From Kiloniella spongiae (GTDB taxonomy: Bacteria; Pseudomonadota; Alphaproteobacteria; Kiloniellales; Kiloniellaceae): 64,000 nt of DNA. The notes beneath the pieces are model-generated. The model was given only the letters and a program-made list of their open reading frames with translations. It was not told where the DNA came from and did not search any database. Both the position numbers and the translations under genes were made by a program. This document shows, piece by piece, positions 18,222 through 28,453 of the stretch (its first letter is position 1; each line of letters opens with the position of its first letter). The stretch is from assembly GCF_001026905.1 (NCBI RefSeq), contig NZ_LAQL01000019.1:28292-92291 (forward strand), written 5' to 3'.

Positions 18222-19928
18222 ATGAAAATAAGTAAGAATGCAGGATTCCGTATTGGGCACAGATTGATCGCGTTGATTATCTTTGCGTCATTGGGCCTAC
18301 TCATCGTTGGCGGTGTTTCACTTAGCAGCTTAAGAAGTGACCTGTTCAAACAAAAGCAAACCGAGTTGAAGCACATTATTGAATCCGCAATCAGTTTGTC
18401 TGACGGGTATTATAAACGTGCCCAAGACGGTGAGATGTCCGAAGAAGAGGCACAGAAAGCAGCACTTACCGCTATTAATGGTATTCGTTATGGCGAAGGT
18501 GGTGATTATCTTTGGGTTAACGACAGTAACTCTGTCATGATCATGCACCCGATAAAACCAGCATTGGAAGGTAAAGACCTCAGCAAACTGGAAGATAAAA
18601 ATGGTAAGCTGATCTTCCCAGCTTTTGTCAAAGTCGTAAACTCCTCTGCTACTGGCGGCGGCTATGTTGACTATCTATGGCCCAAACCTGGATCAGAAAA
18701 CCCTGTTGAAAAGCTTTCTTACGTCCAAAAATACAAAAACTGGGGCTGGATTATTGGTACCGGCGTTTATATGGATGATTTTGATGCAGCGTTGCTAGAG
18801 CGTACCCAACTTCTCATCGGTATTATGCTTACCGTATTGATCATCACAATCATCATTTCCATCGCCGTCACCCGGAGTATTACTTCGCCCTTGAGCAGAA
18901 TGACACAGGCAATGATGGATCTCGCCCACGGCAAAACCGATGCGGAAGTTCCTCAGCCAAAGTTCAATGATGAAATAAAAGACATGGCCGCAGCCATGGA
19001 AGTCTTCCATGCCAACGCAATTGAGCGCCAACGAATGCAAGGAGAGCAAGAAGAGCAACAACGTCTGGCCAATGAAGAAAAACAGGCGATGCTTTCCGAA
19101 CTTGCCAGTAACTTTGAACAATCTGTTGGTGCCTTGACACAACAAGTGGCAAATGGTGCGGTTCAATCTTGCGCTGGGGCACAGGAAATGGCCGCCATTG
19201 CCGGCGAAACCAGCAGCGAAGCGAGCGCCATTGTTGAAGTCTGTCATGTGGCATCAAAAAGTGTGAACGCTGTCACGAACGCATCGCAGTTGCTAACCAA
19301 CTCTATCGAAGAAATTGACACGCGAGTACGCGAGTCTTCTTCTGTTGCGACCGAGGCTGTTACCCAGATCAAGAAAACAAACGAAGAGGTCGAAGGCCTT
19401 TCAGAAGCGGCCCGTAAAATTGGTGACGTCGTTGGCTTGATTTCCGACATTGCTGAACAGACCAACTTGCTAGCCCTTAACGCAACGATTGAGGCTGCCC
19501 GTGCAGGTGAAGCAGGTAAAGGCTTTGCTGTTGTGGCGTCCGAAGTTAAATCCCTTGCCACACAAACAGCAAAAGCAACCGAGGAAATTTCCGAACAAAT
19601 CACATCCATGCAGTCCGCCACAGGTACTGCTGTCGGGGCGATTAAAGGCATTCAAGATATTATTACCCAAATCGACGAGATTTCTGGTACTATATCCGAA
19701 GCTGTGGAGCGCCAGAATCAAGCAACACAGGATATTGCACAGAACGTGCAAGAAGCATCATACAGTACAGGTCAGGTTACAGATACTGTAGACCGCGTAC
19801 GTAGCACCGCCGAAAATGCAAATGCTGCGGCGCAAGCTGTTGAGGGTATGATTACTCAAATGACTGACAATGCAGACCAGTTAGGTAAAGAAGTGGAAGC
19901 CTTTTTAAGCAAGGTTAGGGTCGCTTGA
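18222..19928 (+). CDS. Methyl-accepting chemotaxis protein with a single Cache domain
   Basis: A 568-residue chemoreceptor: first membrane helix (about 12-34), periplasmic sCache_2-like sensor (35-185; GEGGDYLWVNDSNSVMIMHP and WGWIIGTGVYMDDFD are typical), second helix (190-215), HAMP (216-268) and a cytoplasmic signalling domain (300-560) whose tip contains [20 protein letters not shown]. Such Cache receptors often bind small carboxylates. No C-terminal CheR/CheB pentapeptide is visible and no che genes lie nearby, so this is an orphan receptor. Confidence 0.95.
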   Translation: MKISKNAGFRIGHRLIALIIFASLGLLIVGGVSLSSLRSDLFKQKQTELKHIIESAISLSDGYYKRAQDGEMSEEEAQKAALTAINGIRYGEGGDYLWVNDSNSVMIMHPIKPALEGKDLSKLEDKNGKLIFPAFVKVVNSSATGGGYVDYLWPKPGSENPVEKLSYVQKYKNWGWIIGTGVYMDDFDAALLERTQLLIGIMLTVLIITIIISIAVTRSITSPLSRMTQAMMDLAHGKTDAEVPQPKFNDEIKDMAAAMEVFHANAIERQRMQGEQEEQQRLANEEKQAMLSELASNFEQSVGALTQQVANGAVQSCAGAQEMAAIAGETSSEASAIVEVCHVASKSVNAVTNASQLLTNSIEEIDTRVRESSSVATEAVTQIKKTNEEVEGLSEAARKIGDVVGLISDIAEQTNLLALNATIEAARAGEAGKGFAVVASEVKSLATQTAKATEEISEQITSMQSATGTAVGAIKGIQDIITQIDEISGTISEAVERQNQATQDIAQNVQEASYSTGQVTDTVDRVRSTAENANAAAQAVEGMITQMTDNADQLGKEVEAFLSKVRVA

Positions 19929-19958
19929 TCTCCATCCCCTAACTTTTGTTTGATGAGC

Positions 19959-19988
19959 AGGCCCCGGTAAATCCCCCCATCGGGGCCT
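19959..19988 (+). terminator. Terminator after the Cache chemoreceptor
   Basis: AGGCCCCG (19959-19966) and CGGGGCCT (19981-19988) form a perfect 8-bp stem followed by GTTCTTT, 31 bp after the stop codon. Confidence 0.8.
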
Positions 19989-20070
19989 GTTCTTTATCCA
20001 AAGTCCAAAAAATTAAGCGTCCGATTTTGACCCAGAACACGGGTGGCTCAATCAACGGCACCAGAACGTA

Positions 20071-20313
20071 TCAACGCCCGATCGATCTATTTGCAGACAT
20101 ATGAGCGACAAAATCCTGCCCCCCGAGCAGCCCGACAAGATGCGGCACCATCAGAACAATAATGATTAAAGCCAGGAACTGAACCGCCGTTGGTGACACC
20201 CAACGTATTGTCCCCGGAACTCTTGGCCGCTTGGCCCACCACCCCGCGAGCAAAATCACCACTAGGCCCGAAAACATTATAGCAAGGGTAATCGTTAAAT
20301 CAGGTCCGGGCAT
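20071..20313 (-). CDS. Small two-helix membrane protein of unknown function
   Basis: An 80-residue protein with two clear hydrophobic helices (about residues 7-25 and 41-64) separated by a basic loop, WAKRPRVPGTIRWV, and a polar C-terminus. The helix-loop-helix plan and the WVSPTAVQFLALIIIV segment look like a conserved inner-membrane protein, but I cannot name a family. AAGAGA lies before the ATG. It is flanked by the chemoreceptor terminator and the DUF2336 terminator, so it is its own unit. Confidence 0.6.
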   Translation of the reverse strand: MPGPDLTITLAIMFSGLVVILLAGWWAKRPRVPGTIRWVSPTAVQFLALIIIVLMVPHLVGLLGGQDFVAHMSANRSIGR

Positions 20314-20438
20314 TTTCTCTTCTTGGGGCGCGTTTTTATAAGTTCTTTCGATCTATTCTTTCCCCGACGGTTTTACAAGGGGTTCGACGGTTTTAAAACC
20401 ACAAATAACTCACGACTTATCGAAAAGAGTGTAAAAAT

Positions 20439-20464
20439 AAAGCGGCCTGAAAACAGACCGCTTT
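20439..20464 (-). terminator. Terminator of the DUF2336 gene
   Basis: On the minus strand AAAGCGG, a 12-nt loop, CCGCTTT, then ATTTTTA. It begins about 30 bp after the DUF2336 stop codon. Confidence 0.75.
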
Positions 20465-20494
20465 ACCATCAATCAAAATCAATCGCGAAATGAA

Positions 20495-21604
20495 TCAGGC
20501 AGAATAGCCTTGAAGTTTATTGATCAAATATTCAATTTCATTGGGACTAAGTTCCTCATCAGGAACTTCGAATACAGTCAAAACCCGCTCCAGCAATCGG
20601 CTGGCAAAAACTTCACGATCATTCCCCTCGCCGCTGTAATCCATTTCCCGGTACACCTTGATCGCCTCTTTTACAAATGGGAAATAAGCCATCAGCATTC
20701 CCGCTTTGTTATAAAGAGATTTCAAGCCAAGTTGTCCTTCATCATGGATAAGTGCTTGGGCGTTATTCAACTTAATACCAGCCAGTTCAGCCATGGCTGT
20801 CTCAAAGAACATCATATCACCCGAACACAAAGCTCTTAAAACCAGTGAGGGCGTTAATTTTCCGCCTTTGTGTAGTTGTTTTACAAGCTTCACCAATTCA
20901 TCCTGACTATTCCCCTCTTTTAATAGAGAAACAGTCGCTCGCTCACGGACTTGTAGAATAAGATTAGAAGCCTGATCATAATCAAGTTCATGTTTACTAA
21001 CGATATAATGCCGCAAGCGATCTGACAGCGAATTCATTAAACGTTCAGATACAGATGCCGGTAAAGAAGGACGCCTGGAAAGAGAGCCAGTAACGATCTC
21101 ACTTTCTTTATATTCGGTCATCACACGGCCATAGCCCTGCTCCGTAATAATAGCTCCTTCGTTTGCCACCAATTTCGCGACGGCATTTTCATTACCAGTA
21201 TCAATGACAGCATCGGATACAGCTTCAGATACATTAGAACGCAGCGCAATTGCTTCCTGTTTCGCAGCACTTTCCGACTTTAGAAGGTTTATGAGATCTT
21301 CATCCGTAAAGACATCAGAAAACTTCAACACAGGCAGAGAAACAGATTCAACATCTGCAGCCATTGCCAAAGCAACATCTTTCGGAAGATCATCAGCAAC
21401 TTTTAATGAATTTGCCAAGGCTTCCCTGACAACAATCTCAGCATCCTTGACTAAAGCACGGAAAATATCTTCCGCTACCGCTTTTTCTTCGTCGGTAAAC
21501 TCTTTAGCTTCAAAATGCGAAGCAACTTTGATTGTGGTCTCTGCCCTCACCTCTGGTGAAGAATTTGCCAATAATTTTGCTACATCTTGTTGCGTAAGAC
21601 TCAT
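20495..21604 (-). CDS. DUF2336 domain protein
   Basis: A 369-residue, mostly helical protein of the DUF2336 family, common in alphaproteobacteria and built of HEAT-like helical repeats (for example SSPEVRAETTIKVASHF and AEIVVREALANSLK). Its function is unknown; related proteins are suspected of taking part in cell-cycle or stress signalling. The start at MSLTQQDVAKLL is preferred, with GGAG upstream; an in-frame start 19 codons earlier lacks a ribosome site. No membrane segment or signal peptide. It has its own terminator. Confidence 0.85.
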   Translation of the reverse strand: MSLTQQDVAKLLANSSPEVRAETTIKVASHFEAKEFTDEEKAVAEDIFRALVKDAEIVVREALANSLKVADDLPKDVALAMAADVESVSLPVLKFSDVFTDEDLINLLKSESAAKQEAIALRSNVSEAVSDAVIDTGNENAVAKLVANEGAIITEQGYGRVMTEYKESEIVTGSLSRRPSLPASVSERLMNSLSDRLRHYIVSKHELDYDQASNLILQVRERATVSLLKEGNSQDELVKLVKQLHKGGKLTPSLVLRALCSGDMMFFETAMAELAGIKLNNAQALIHDEGQLGLKSLYNKAGMLMAYFPFVKEAIKVYREMDYSGEGNDREVFASRLLERVLTVFEVPDEELSPNEIEYLINKLQGYSA

Positions 21605-21862
21605 GGTTCTCCAGCTTCTTTCAAACCCGTTGGACACAAATCCGGCATGGATTGGTGACATTTCCTGAGAACATTATGGGTATAGCCAGTTAATTCATGC
21701 TTAATAAAAAAATAAAACATGTCGGATTTTTTAATTATATTTCATCAAGTTGAAAACACAAAATCCACAATAAATAAATAAATATCAATAAGATAACTAA
21801 ATAACGAGATATATTGACCTTTCGCGCGTTAAAAATATTTTTAACCACATAAATAATAACTT

Positions 21863-22717
21863 CTAAAAAACAGACGGAAGTGCCCCGTTCCAATCCGGTA
21901 ATCCATAGGCTTTCATTATCTCTGGCACACGACCAGTTTGCACCAAGCTCTTCATTCTCTGATCAAAATATTCCATTGCCTCCAGGACAAAGGCTCTTTT
22001 AGTCAAATCAGGCGTAAAAGCCATATAGACATTTGCCTTCGACACACAGCCTGCTGATGTAATTTTATCTGCATAACCTTCGATTTTAAGCGCATAAATT
22101 GTTGAATTATAAGTAAAAAGGAAGCTGTTCAAACGCCCCTTATCAATCATACGAAAGCTTAGCGGTAGGTAACGGGGGCCATAAGTCAGAAAATGAAATC
22201 CCTCTCTATTTTCTGCAATATAATCATTTAAACCTTCGATAGATGTATCGTGTGCAATACCGATCCTCTGTCCTTTTAAGGATGCTTCGCCCTGATAAGT
22301 CCATGTAGATCCTCGTGCGGCAAAGAAACACATTTTCTGAGCACCTACTTCTTCTTTTGGATATAGAAGGTCTGGCGCTTCGGCACGTGCAGGGGATAAC
22401 AAAGCATGTACTTCACCTGTGCGCGCCATATGAATTGATCGCGACCAAGGGTAGGTCACCACATCCAACTCGTAAGGGCTATCTGCAAAGATCTCCTTCA
22501 CAGTGTCCATAATATAGCCTTCCTGCTTTACTTTTGGACAAAGCTGAGGACACCAGTCAATCGAGGCAACCACCAGTTTTTTCTTTTGGGTTTTTATTGA
22601 ATTTTGAGCGTGGACTGGATGAATTCCTCCTGCTCCAATGAATCCCCCGACAAAGATCTGTGCCCCAGCAAAAAACAGAAAGAGAAATATGCGCTTTAAA
22701 AGCCATGAAGCCGACAT
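21863..22717 (-). CDS. Periplasmic substrate-binding protein (SBP_bac_3-like)
   Basis: A 284-residue exported protein: N-terminal signal (cationic start, hydrophobic stretch RIFLFLFFAGAQIFVGGFIG, likely cleavage after VHAQ near residue 38) followed by a two-lobed binding domain opening with LVVASIDWCPQLCP. The C-terminal helix AMEYFDQRMKSLVQTGRVPE is typical of the family. No permease or ATPase genes are adjacent, so it is an orphan binding protein that may feed a distant transporter or a signalling protein. The ligand is unknown, possibly an amino acid or small carboxylate. Confidence 0.8.
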   Translation of the reverse strand: MSASWLLKRIFLFLFFAGAQIFVGGFIGAGGIHPVHAQNSIKTQKKKLVVASIDWCPQLCPKVKQEGYIMDTVKEIFADSPYELDVVTYPWSRSIHMARTGEVHALLSPARAEAPDLLYPKEEVGAQKMCFFAARGSTWTYQGEASLKGQRIGIAHDTSIEGLNDYIAENREGFHFLTYGPRYLPLSFRMIDKGRLNSFLFTYNSTIYALKIEGYADKITSAGCVSKANVYMAFTPDLTKRAFVLEAMEYFDQRMKSLVQTGRVPEIMKAYGLPDWNGALPSVF

Positions 22718-22861
22718 CAGTTAATGCACCTCTGCAAAAAGCTAAATACATTTCGGCAACAAAATAATAAGAAGAACAGCCATCCCATCATTATCGAACA
22801 ATAACAGATAAAAATAATTTTAGGAAATTACTTCAAAATACTCAGGAGAGATTTGTAACAA

Positions 22862-23506
22862 TTATTCCGTCATAAAAACGTCGTAACGGGTCGACTTCCC
22901 CATCAATTGATGGGATGGTTTTCTGATATTGGGCAAAGGGTCGCCCTTAGCTGGCCACTTCAGAACAACGCGTTTCTTCGCCATTTCCAAGGCAACTTTC
23001 ATCAAACCTTCAGCATCAGGGTCTGCGCCGACATAACTTCGCAGAACGCGCATCTCTTTTTTTACCAATGCTTTGGTTTTTCGCGGCGGGTGCATCGGAT
23101 CCACCACAATCACATCAGCCGACAGGCCGGAAAGAAGTTCTTTCGCATCCCCAAAAAGAAGCGTCATTCTAGAGATTATTTCAGCAATCTGCTCATCAGC
23201 AACACGCGCCCGATCCAGTCCCTCTTCCAACATTGCGTGTACCTCGGCTGAGCGTTCGATTAACGTAACTTGTGCCCCCAAAGATGCTAGAAGAAAAGCA
23301 TCCCGGCCAAAGCCCGCGGTTGCATCGATGACTGTCGGCGTCCGCCCTTTTGTAAACCCGGCGGCTTTGGGCAATGCCTGCCCTCTGCCGCCGCCAAATT
23401 TCAAACGATGCCCGACTGCCCCCCCCGCAAAATCGCAAAACAAACGATCTTGAGCGAACTCATCGTCATCAGTTTCAGTTGAGGTATCTTTAACCCGACG
23501 TTTCAT
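22862..23506 (-). CDS. RsmJ-like SAM-dependent methyltransferase
   Basis: A 214-residue methyltransferase that matches RsmJ, which methylates N2 of G1516 in 16S rRNA. The SAM-binding motif TVIDATAGFGRDAFLLASLG and the catalytic-loop motif VVDPMHPPRK are characteristic. It is about 35 residues shorter at the N-terminus than the E. coli enzyme, but the fold-defining parts are complete. AAGG precedes the ATG. The neighbours are unrelated, so it appears to be monocistronic. Catalytic assignment rests on motifs only. Confidence 0.82.
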   Translation of the reverse strand: MKRRVKDTSTETDDDEFAQDRLFCDFAGGAVGHRLKFGGGRGQALPKAAGFTKGRTPTVIDATAGFGRDAFLLASLGAQVTLIERSAEVHAMLEEGLDRARVADEQIAEIISRMTLLFGDAKELLSGLSADVIVVDPMHPPRKTKALVKKEMRVLRSYVGADPDAEGLMKVALEMAKKRVVLKWPAKGDPLPNIRKPSHQLMGKSTRYDVFMTE

Positions 23507-23765
23507 TTATGACCTTCTGGAACTTGCCCAGTTAACCTGAAGCCAGCTCGGTATAAAAGCTTATCAAAGATACTTTCTCTAAACGATCATGCCAAAAGGG
23601 TAAAGCCATAACAGAAGATCACGTCAGCACCAAAGACATGGAAATTATCACGCGTACCAAATAACAGACCTTATGCTATAGCACTTCCTCTCAAGGAAAA
23701 TTGTATCAATTTGATACCACATAAACCTAAAATTCAATCCAAAGTGCTGTATTGTAAAATTGAGG
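23507..23765. other. Intergenic region, nothing recognised
   Basis: About 260 bp between two minus-strand genes. It should contain the rsmJ-like gene's promoter and the DUF302 gene's end. I see no RNA gene or strong repeat. Confidence 0.4.
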
Positions 23766-24269
23766 TTACTGTGCTGCGCCCTTAGCAATAGCTTCAAAAA
23801 TACCATCAAGTTCTTTTGCCATAACATCAAGGTCATCAGAGTTATAAGGCGCAAAAACAGCTGTTGGTTTACGGTAGGTCAAAACAGACGTGCCATCGCT
23901 ACTTTCTGTCAGATAAAATCGGATCGGCGCTTCAATTCCTGCTGGGACGGATGCAGCCAGCATGCGGCGGGCAAAATCGTTACGATAAACACCGACAACC
24001 AAATTCCCCGGAATGGTAATCCCTGCTTTGGCTGCACCACCGGAAGCACTCGCACGGGTCACAAGTCCCATCTTATTCGTTTTGATCGAGGTCTTCAGAT
24101 CATCGGCAAGGGCTTTGAAAGATTTTTCTGTTTTTATAACCACCATCCCTTCATAGGGATATCCCTGATCCGCTTGCGCCAAGGACACAACACTTCCAAA
24201 CAAAACCATCGTTAAAAGAGGTAATGATTTCAAAATAAATCCGATTAATCCGTAACGACGTCTGATCAT
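23766..24269 (-). CDS. Exported DUF302 domain protein
   Basis: A 167-residue protein with a signal peptide (basic MIRRRYG, hydrophobic LPLLTMVLFGSVVSLAQA, cleavage near residue 34) and a DUF302 domain (about 38-160; GMVVIKTEKSFKALADDLK and APIRFYLTESSDG match the family's alternating beta-alpha layout). GGAG is well spaced before the ATG. DUF302 proteins are periplasmic or cytoplasmic and of unknown function, sometimes tied to sulfur or redox genes. The flanking genes give no clue. Confidence 0.85.
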   Translation of the reverse strand: MIRRRYGLIGFILKSLPLLTMVLFGSVVSLAQADQGYPYEGMVVIKTEKSFKALADDLKTSIKTNKMGLVTRASASGGAAKAGITIPGNLVVGVYRNDFARRMLAASVPAGIEAPIRFYLTESSDGTSVLTYRKPTAVFAPYNSDDLDVMAKELDGIFEAIAKGAAQ

Positions 24270-24664
24270 TTGACTACTCCTGCCCTCAAAGCTGAAAATT
24301 AGGAAAACTGATAAAAGAACCTGAAAAAATTTGACCCCTTCAGGTAGGAAGCAAATGTTGTTCTCACAAAATATTTGTTTTCAACAACTGCTTACTTGAT
24401 AGCACCATAAGCCTCAGAGCATTACAACAGGCCTCACCACTTCGTGATCGTCTCATCGTTGGCAAACGACATAACGTCGACACTAACGGTTTGCTCTGCC
24501 AAATTGGCTGTTTCTCTATGACATTACGTAAAAGTTCATGTTGCAGAATCATTGCAAGTCCAGCGCAAGTTCTGCATAAACGTCAGTGTCATTTATAAGG
24601 CAAAGACAACAGCCTTCCAGCCAACCCCAAAACAAGACCAGATAAACAAGGGATCATAGAGACC
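24270..24664. other. Intergenic region between the DUF302 gene and apt
   Basis: About 395 bp of divergent promoter space. A 62-codon open frame on the minus strand here has poor codon character and I do not count it. Nothing else is recognised. Confidence 0.4.
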
Positions 24665-25189
24665 ATGAGCATCAACTTGAAAGATCACATCCGGGAAGTT
24701 CCTGATTATCCCAAACCCGGTATTCTTTTCTATGACATCTCTACCCTTCTGGCGCATGCAGAAGCTTGGCACGAAACCATAGAGCGACTGGCTGTTGTGA
24801 TTGAAAAGGAAAAGCCAGATGTTCTCGCAGGTATTGAATCTCGTGGGTTCCTTCTCGCAGCTCCTCTGGCGATGCGGTTGGGCATGGGCTTTATGATGAT
24901 CCGTAAAAAAGGCAAGCTACCGGGGAAAACCATACCCTTTACCTATGATCTGGAATACGGCACTGATACCATCGAAATTCAGGAAGATGCCATCAAACCC
25001 GGCCAGCGTGTGGTCATGCTTGATGATCTACTGGCTACTGGCGGTACAATGGAAGCCGCAGTCGCCTTAATGCAACAGGCTGGTGCCGATGTGCGAAGAA
25101 TTGCCTGTATTATCGAATTGAACTTCCTCAAAGGCCGGGAAAAACTCGGTGGCCTGCCTGTCACCTCCCTTATTCAGTACGACGACTAA
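24665..25189 (+). CDS. apt: Adenine phosphoribosyltransferase
   Basis: A 174-residue purine-salvage enzyme that converts adenine and PRPP into AMP and pyrophosphate. The family N-terminus [20 protein letters not shown], the flexible-loop segment [20 protein letters not shown] and the PRPP-binding motif [14 protein letters not shown] are all present. Length is typical. It is monocistronic, followed by a decayed MOSC gene on the opposite strand. Confidence 0.97.
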   Translation: MSINLKDHIREVPDYPKPGILFYDISTLLAHAEAWHETIERLAVVIEKEKPDVLAGIESRGFLLAAPLAMRLGMGFMMIRKKGKLPGKTIPFTYDLEYGTDTIEIQEDAIKPGQRVVMLDDLLATGGTMEAAVALMQQAGADVRRIACIIELNFLKGREKLGGLPVTSLIQYDD

Positions 25190-25204
25190 ATACGCAGGGA
25201 AAGC

Positions 25205-25650
25205 CTCAAACTTTTTCCAATGGCCTATACGACAGTGGGGATAGTTCAATAATAATTCTGCCCCCGACTTGAATGATACCTCCTTCTAGGACCATCGCCA
25301 TTACACCAGCCTTGGCACAAGATTATTGTTTTCATCACATCCCTAAAGCCTTGGTCAAAGCCTGCTGATAGCCATTGAGCTGCTTGCAGGGTTTTCGAAG
25401 CCCTGTTATCCAGATCACGGCTCTGATACCTAAAAGCAAAATCATTCTTACAGGAAGCCCAAACAAATCTAGGCCTTGGGTTGTAATATTCTTTCCCATA
25501 GTAGCAGGGCCGACCTTAAAACCAACCGCAAGTAAATCTAGGTGGAGTTCAGAATGGATCAAACCTACTTACTGCAAGGTTGGCGAGTTGGCTCTCTTCC
25601 CACACGAGGAACCTTGCTTCACCGTAACAGCTACATTGGGCATCAATTGC
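25205..25650 (-). pseudogene. Decayed MOSC-domain gene
   Basis: Three collinear minus-strand segments resemble a single MOSC-domain protein (the family linked to molybdenum-cofactor sulfurtransferases): an N-terminal piece VAVTVKQGSSCGKRAN followed by an in-frame stop, a central piece (25335-25562) with MGKNITTQGLDLFGLPVRM and AVIWITGLRKPCKQL, and a C-terminal piece with AKAGVMAMVLEGGIIQVGG and ending near RPLEKV. In intact relatives these are continuous. Here they are broken by stops and a deletion between the second and third pieces. The gene is therefore inactive. Confidence 0.7.
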
Positions 25651-26059
25651 ACACCCGAAATTCTCACCCCAATATAGTAGATCTGCACAAAGTCATCGCA
25701 TCGTAATAAGTCTTTCTTATAGTGGCAAATATCACATAGATGTGTATTGGGCTTTTTGAGAATATCCATTCCCTTTTCGGATGTTGTACTAGTGTTGGAT
25801 TAAACCCATTTTTTCAACAACGTCCGATTTGTTAATATGAAGCTAGGAATCTGCTGAGTAATTTTTGCCTCTAACTCATGATCCTATAGTTATAAAATTT
25901 GATAAGTAAATATTCATTATACATCTATTAAGATTATAAAAAGTACTATTATCAACCATACGAATATGAAGCAGTAAATCAAAATAGGGCATCAAAACAT
26001 TATAACGGTGTTGCTTTACATCAAATTCGTGTCTGTCGTGGAATAATAAAGGAAAAAAG
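25651..26059. other. Non-coding stretch upstream of the second chemoreceptor
   Basis: About 400 bp of AT-rich sequence with no credible gene. It may include further remains of the decayed MOSC locus and must hold the promoter of the chemoreceptor that follows. Confidence 0.4.
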
Positions 26060-27856
26060 ATGTCATTTAATATTCGGAAAACGTCGATACTGTTGCTTTT
26101 TGGCAACGTGATTGCTGTGTTGGCTTTGCTGATGGCCTATCTTTTGTACCAAAAAGCACAAGAAGAAATTAGTTCTAGTTATGAATCTAAATATCTTTCT
26201 TACCTTCTTGCTGATGAAATGCGGCAGAGTTCCGACGACTTGACTCGTCTTGCACGAACCTACTCTGTCACAGGGGAAGCAAAGTATGAAGAACAGTATT
26301 TCAGAATACTTGATATCCGAAACGGTAAAATCAACCGACCAGAAGATTATTATCGTATTTATTGGGATCTATACACTTTAAATCAGCAGAAGCCTCGGCC
26401 TGACTCCAGCATTCAAAAACCCTTGAATACATTAATGCATGAAGCTGGTTTTACTGAGGAGGAATTTGAGCTGCTGAAAAAAGCTGGAGAAAATTCCGAC
26501 GGGCTTGTTCAACTTGAAGTTGAAGCCATGAATGCTGTCAAAGGAAAATTCAAGGATACTTCCGGAGAGTACACCGTATCTGGAGTTCCCAACCTTCAAC
26601 TTGCAGCCAAGCTGACGCATTCAGAAGATTATCACCGTTTCAAATCCGATATCGTCAAACCAATTGACGATTTTTATATACTTCTTGAACAGCGTACAAA
26701 TAACAGAATTAATGATGCTGAAGCGTCTAGTAGCCTCTATGGAATTATCGTTTTGATTATGCTGGGTTTTGTCTTAATTATGGCAGGATTAACGGGTTGG
26801 ATTTTCCAAATACAGATAGTTAAACCTGTCGTTGGGATTAAAAATGCTATGCTGGAATTGAGCAGTGGCAATTTACAGTTCCAAATAACAGGTACTGAGC
26901 AAACCAATGAAATTGGTGATATCGCCTCTACACTGCAAATATTTAAAGATAATATGATCGAATCAAAGCGCTTAATGAAAGAGCAAACTGATGCGGAAGC
27001 TTCTAAGCTAGAGCGTGCAGAAGAAGTGTCCGGGTTCATTCAAGATTTCCGAAGTCAGGTTGAGGAGTTGGTTAACCTGGTTGTGGACGTGGCAATGCGT
27101 ATAGATAATGCCGCATCCGCATCAGGTAACGAAACAACAAAAACGGGAAATAGATCGTTTGAAGTCGCATTAGCAGCGGAGCGTACATCATCAAACGTTG
27201 ATTCGACTGCCGCCGCCGCTGAAGAACTATCAGCCTCTGTCTCTCAAATATCCGAACAAATAGCACAATCGTCAACTATTGTTGAAAGCGCGGTTATAGA
27301 AGTTGATCAGGCAACAAATATGGTTCGTGGACTAGAACGGGAAAGCCAGAAGATCAGTGAAGTTTCCGAGATGATTTCTGCTATTGCGGAACAAACAAAT
27401 CTTTTGGCATTGAATGCAACAATTGAGGCCGCGCGTGCAGGGGACGCCGGGAAAGGATTTGCTGTTGTCGCGTCTGAAGTTAAAAATCTGGCCACTCAGA
27501 CGGCAAAGGCCACAGAGCAGATATCTTCAATGATTAGTAATATTCAAGGAGCTACAGGCGAGTCAGTTACTGCAATTGAACGCATTGGATCAGTTATAAA
27601 TAACATCAACTCGACGACATCAGTAATTGCCAGTGCCATTGATGAGCAAAATTCAGTCACTCAGGAAATTGCGCGGACGGCAAGCACTGTCAGCACAGAC
27701 GCAAACCTCGTGCTTGATAGTGTAGGAACCCTTACGTTGTCAGCCGCACGTGGTTCAAAACAATCTGTTCAAATGGTATGGGAAGCTAAATCACTGGACG
27801 AAACGATGAAAATTTTTAAAGCAGAAATTGAAAACTTCTTAGAGCGAGTTTCTTAA
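26060..27856 (+). CDS. Methyl-accepting chemotaxis protein
   Basis: A 598-residue chemoreceptor with a first membrane helix (about 9-30), a helical extracytoplasmic sensor of about 200 residues (32-232; [20 protein letters not shown] is typical of helical-bundle sensors), a second helix (233-257), HAMP (258-312) and the signalling domain (about 320-590), with tip sequence [25 protein letters not shown] precedes the ATG. The gene immediately downstream encodes a STAS protein, an unusual partner. The ligand is unknown and there is no C-terminal pentapeptide. Confidence 0.95.
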   Translation: MSFNIRKTSILLLFGNVIAVLALLMAYLLYQKAQEEISSSYESKYLSYLLADEMRQSSDDLTRLARTYSVTGEAKYEEQYFRILDIRNGKINRPEDYYRIYWDLYTLNQQKPRPDSSIQKPLNTLMHEAGFTEEEFELLKKAGENSDGLVQLEVEAMNAVKGKFKDTSGEYTVSGVPNLQLAAKLTHSEDYHRFKSDIVKPIDDFYILLEQRTNNRINDAEASSSLYGIIVLIMLGFVLIMAGLTGWIFQIQIVKPVVGIKNAMLELSSGNLQFQITGTEQTNEIGDIASTLQIFKDNMIESKRLMKEQTDAEASKLERAEEVSGFIQDFRSQVEELVNLVVDVAMRIDNAASASGNETTKTGNRSFEVALAAERTSSNVDSTAAAAEELSASVSQISEQIAQSSTIVESAVIEVDQATNMVRGLERESQKISEVSEMISAIAEQTNLLALNATIEAARAGDAGKGFAVVASEVKNLATQTAKATEQISSMISNIQGATGESVTAIERIGSVINNINSTTSVIASAIDEQNSVTQEIARTASTVSTDANLVLDSVGTLTLSAARGSKQSVQMVWEAKSLDETMKIFKAEIENFLERVS

Positions 27857-27927
27857 AATCTGTCTGGAAAGTTTTACATCAAATCTTGTATCAGGCTTAG
27901 CAATAACACTCGATATTACATTATAGG

Positions 27928-28251
27928 ATGATAGGATTTAAAACATTGGATTACTCAACAACACAAAATAGCAATACTCTATCCATTTCTTTTCACGGTG
28001 ACTTCGGGTTCCCCGACAACTCAAAGATCCAACAAATTATCAAAGAAATAAAGGAAAGTGGCTGCTCTGGTTTTTCTATTGATTTGAGTGGATTGGAATC
28101 AATTGATTCTGCTGGCCTTGGTATGCTTTTGCTAATCAATGATGCTAGTGAAGATAATGGGAAAAAGCTGGAACTCTGTAGGCCAACGGGACAAGTTCAA
28201 AAGATGCTCGAAATTTCTAAATTCTCAGAAATTATTTCAATCAAATCGTAG
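27928..28251 (+). CDS. STAS-domain protein (anti-sigma-factor antagonist type)
   Basis: A 107-residue single STAS domain with the phosphorylation-site loop LESIDSAGLGMLLLI; S61 matches the serine phosphorylated in SpoIIAA/RsbV-type antagonists. It begins 71 bp after the chemoreceptor stop codon and probably shares its transcript. No kinase, phosphatase or sigma factor is adjacent, so the partner is unknown; an input into chemoreceptor signalling is possible. The ATG has no good ribosome site, and TTG at 27946 with AGGA upstream is an alternative start. Confidence 0.85.
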   Translation: MIGFKTLDYSTTQNSNTLSISFHGDFGFPDNSKIQQIIKEIKESGCSGFSIDLSGLESIDSAGLGMLLLINDASEDNGKKLELCRPTGQVQKMLEISKFSEIISIKS

Positions 28252-28453
28252 GAGCATCTATGCAACTATATAGCTGAATGCAATGTTGAAAGTTATCCGC
28301 TGACGGTGCTTTTCAGAACGCCGAATCAATAGTTAGATTTGTGGATTTATGCTTAACACACAAACTCGTTGCATGACCATCGCTTTGTGAAACCACATTG
28401 CAGTCCACTTTCATTCAGTAAATCTCAGATCCGTAGATTAAGCCCTTGGGAAC

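Noticed and set aside
24364..24552. 62-codon minus-strand frame between the DUF302 gene and apt
   Set aside because: Poor composition and no ribosome site; looked at for insertion-sequence remains but none recognised.
28252..28453. Possible insertion-sequence remnant downstream of the STAS gene
   Set aside because: Short open stretches only; no terminal repeats or transposase motif could be seen.
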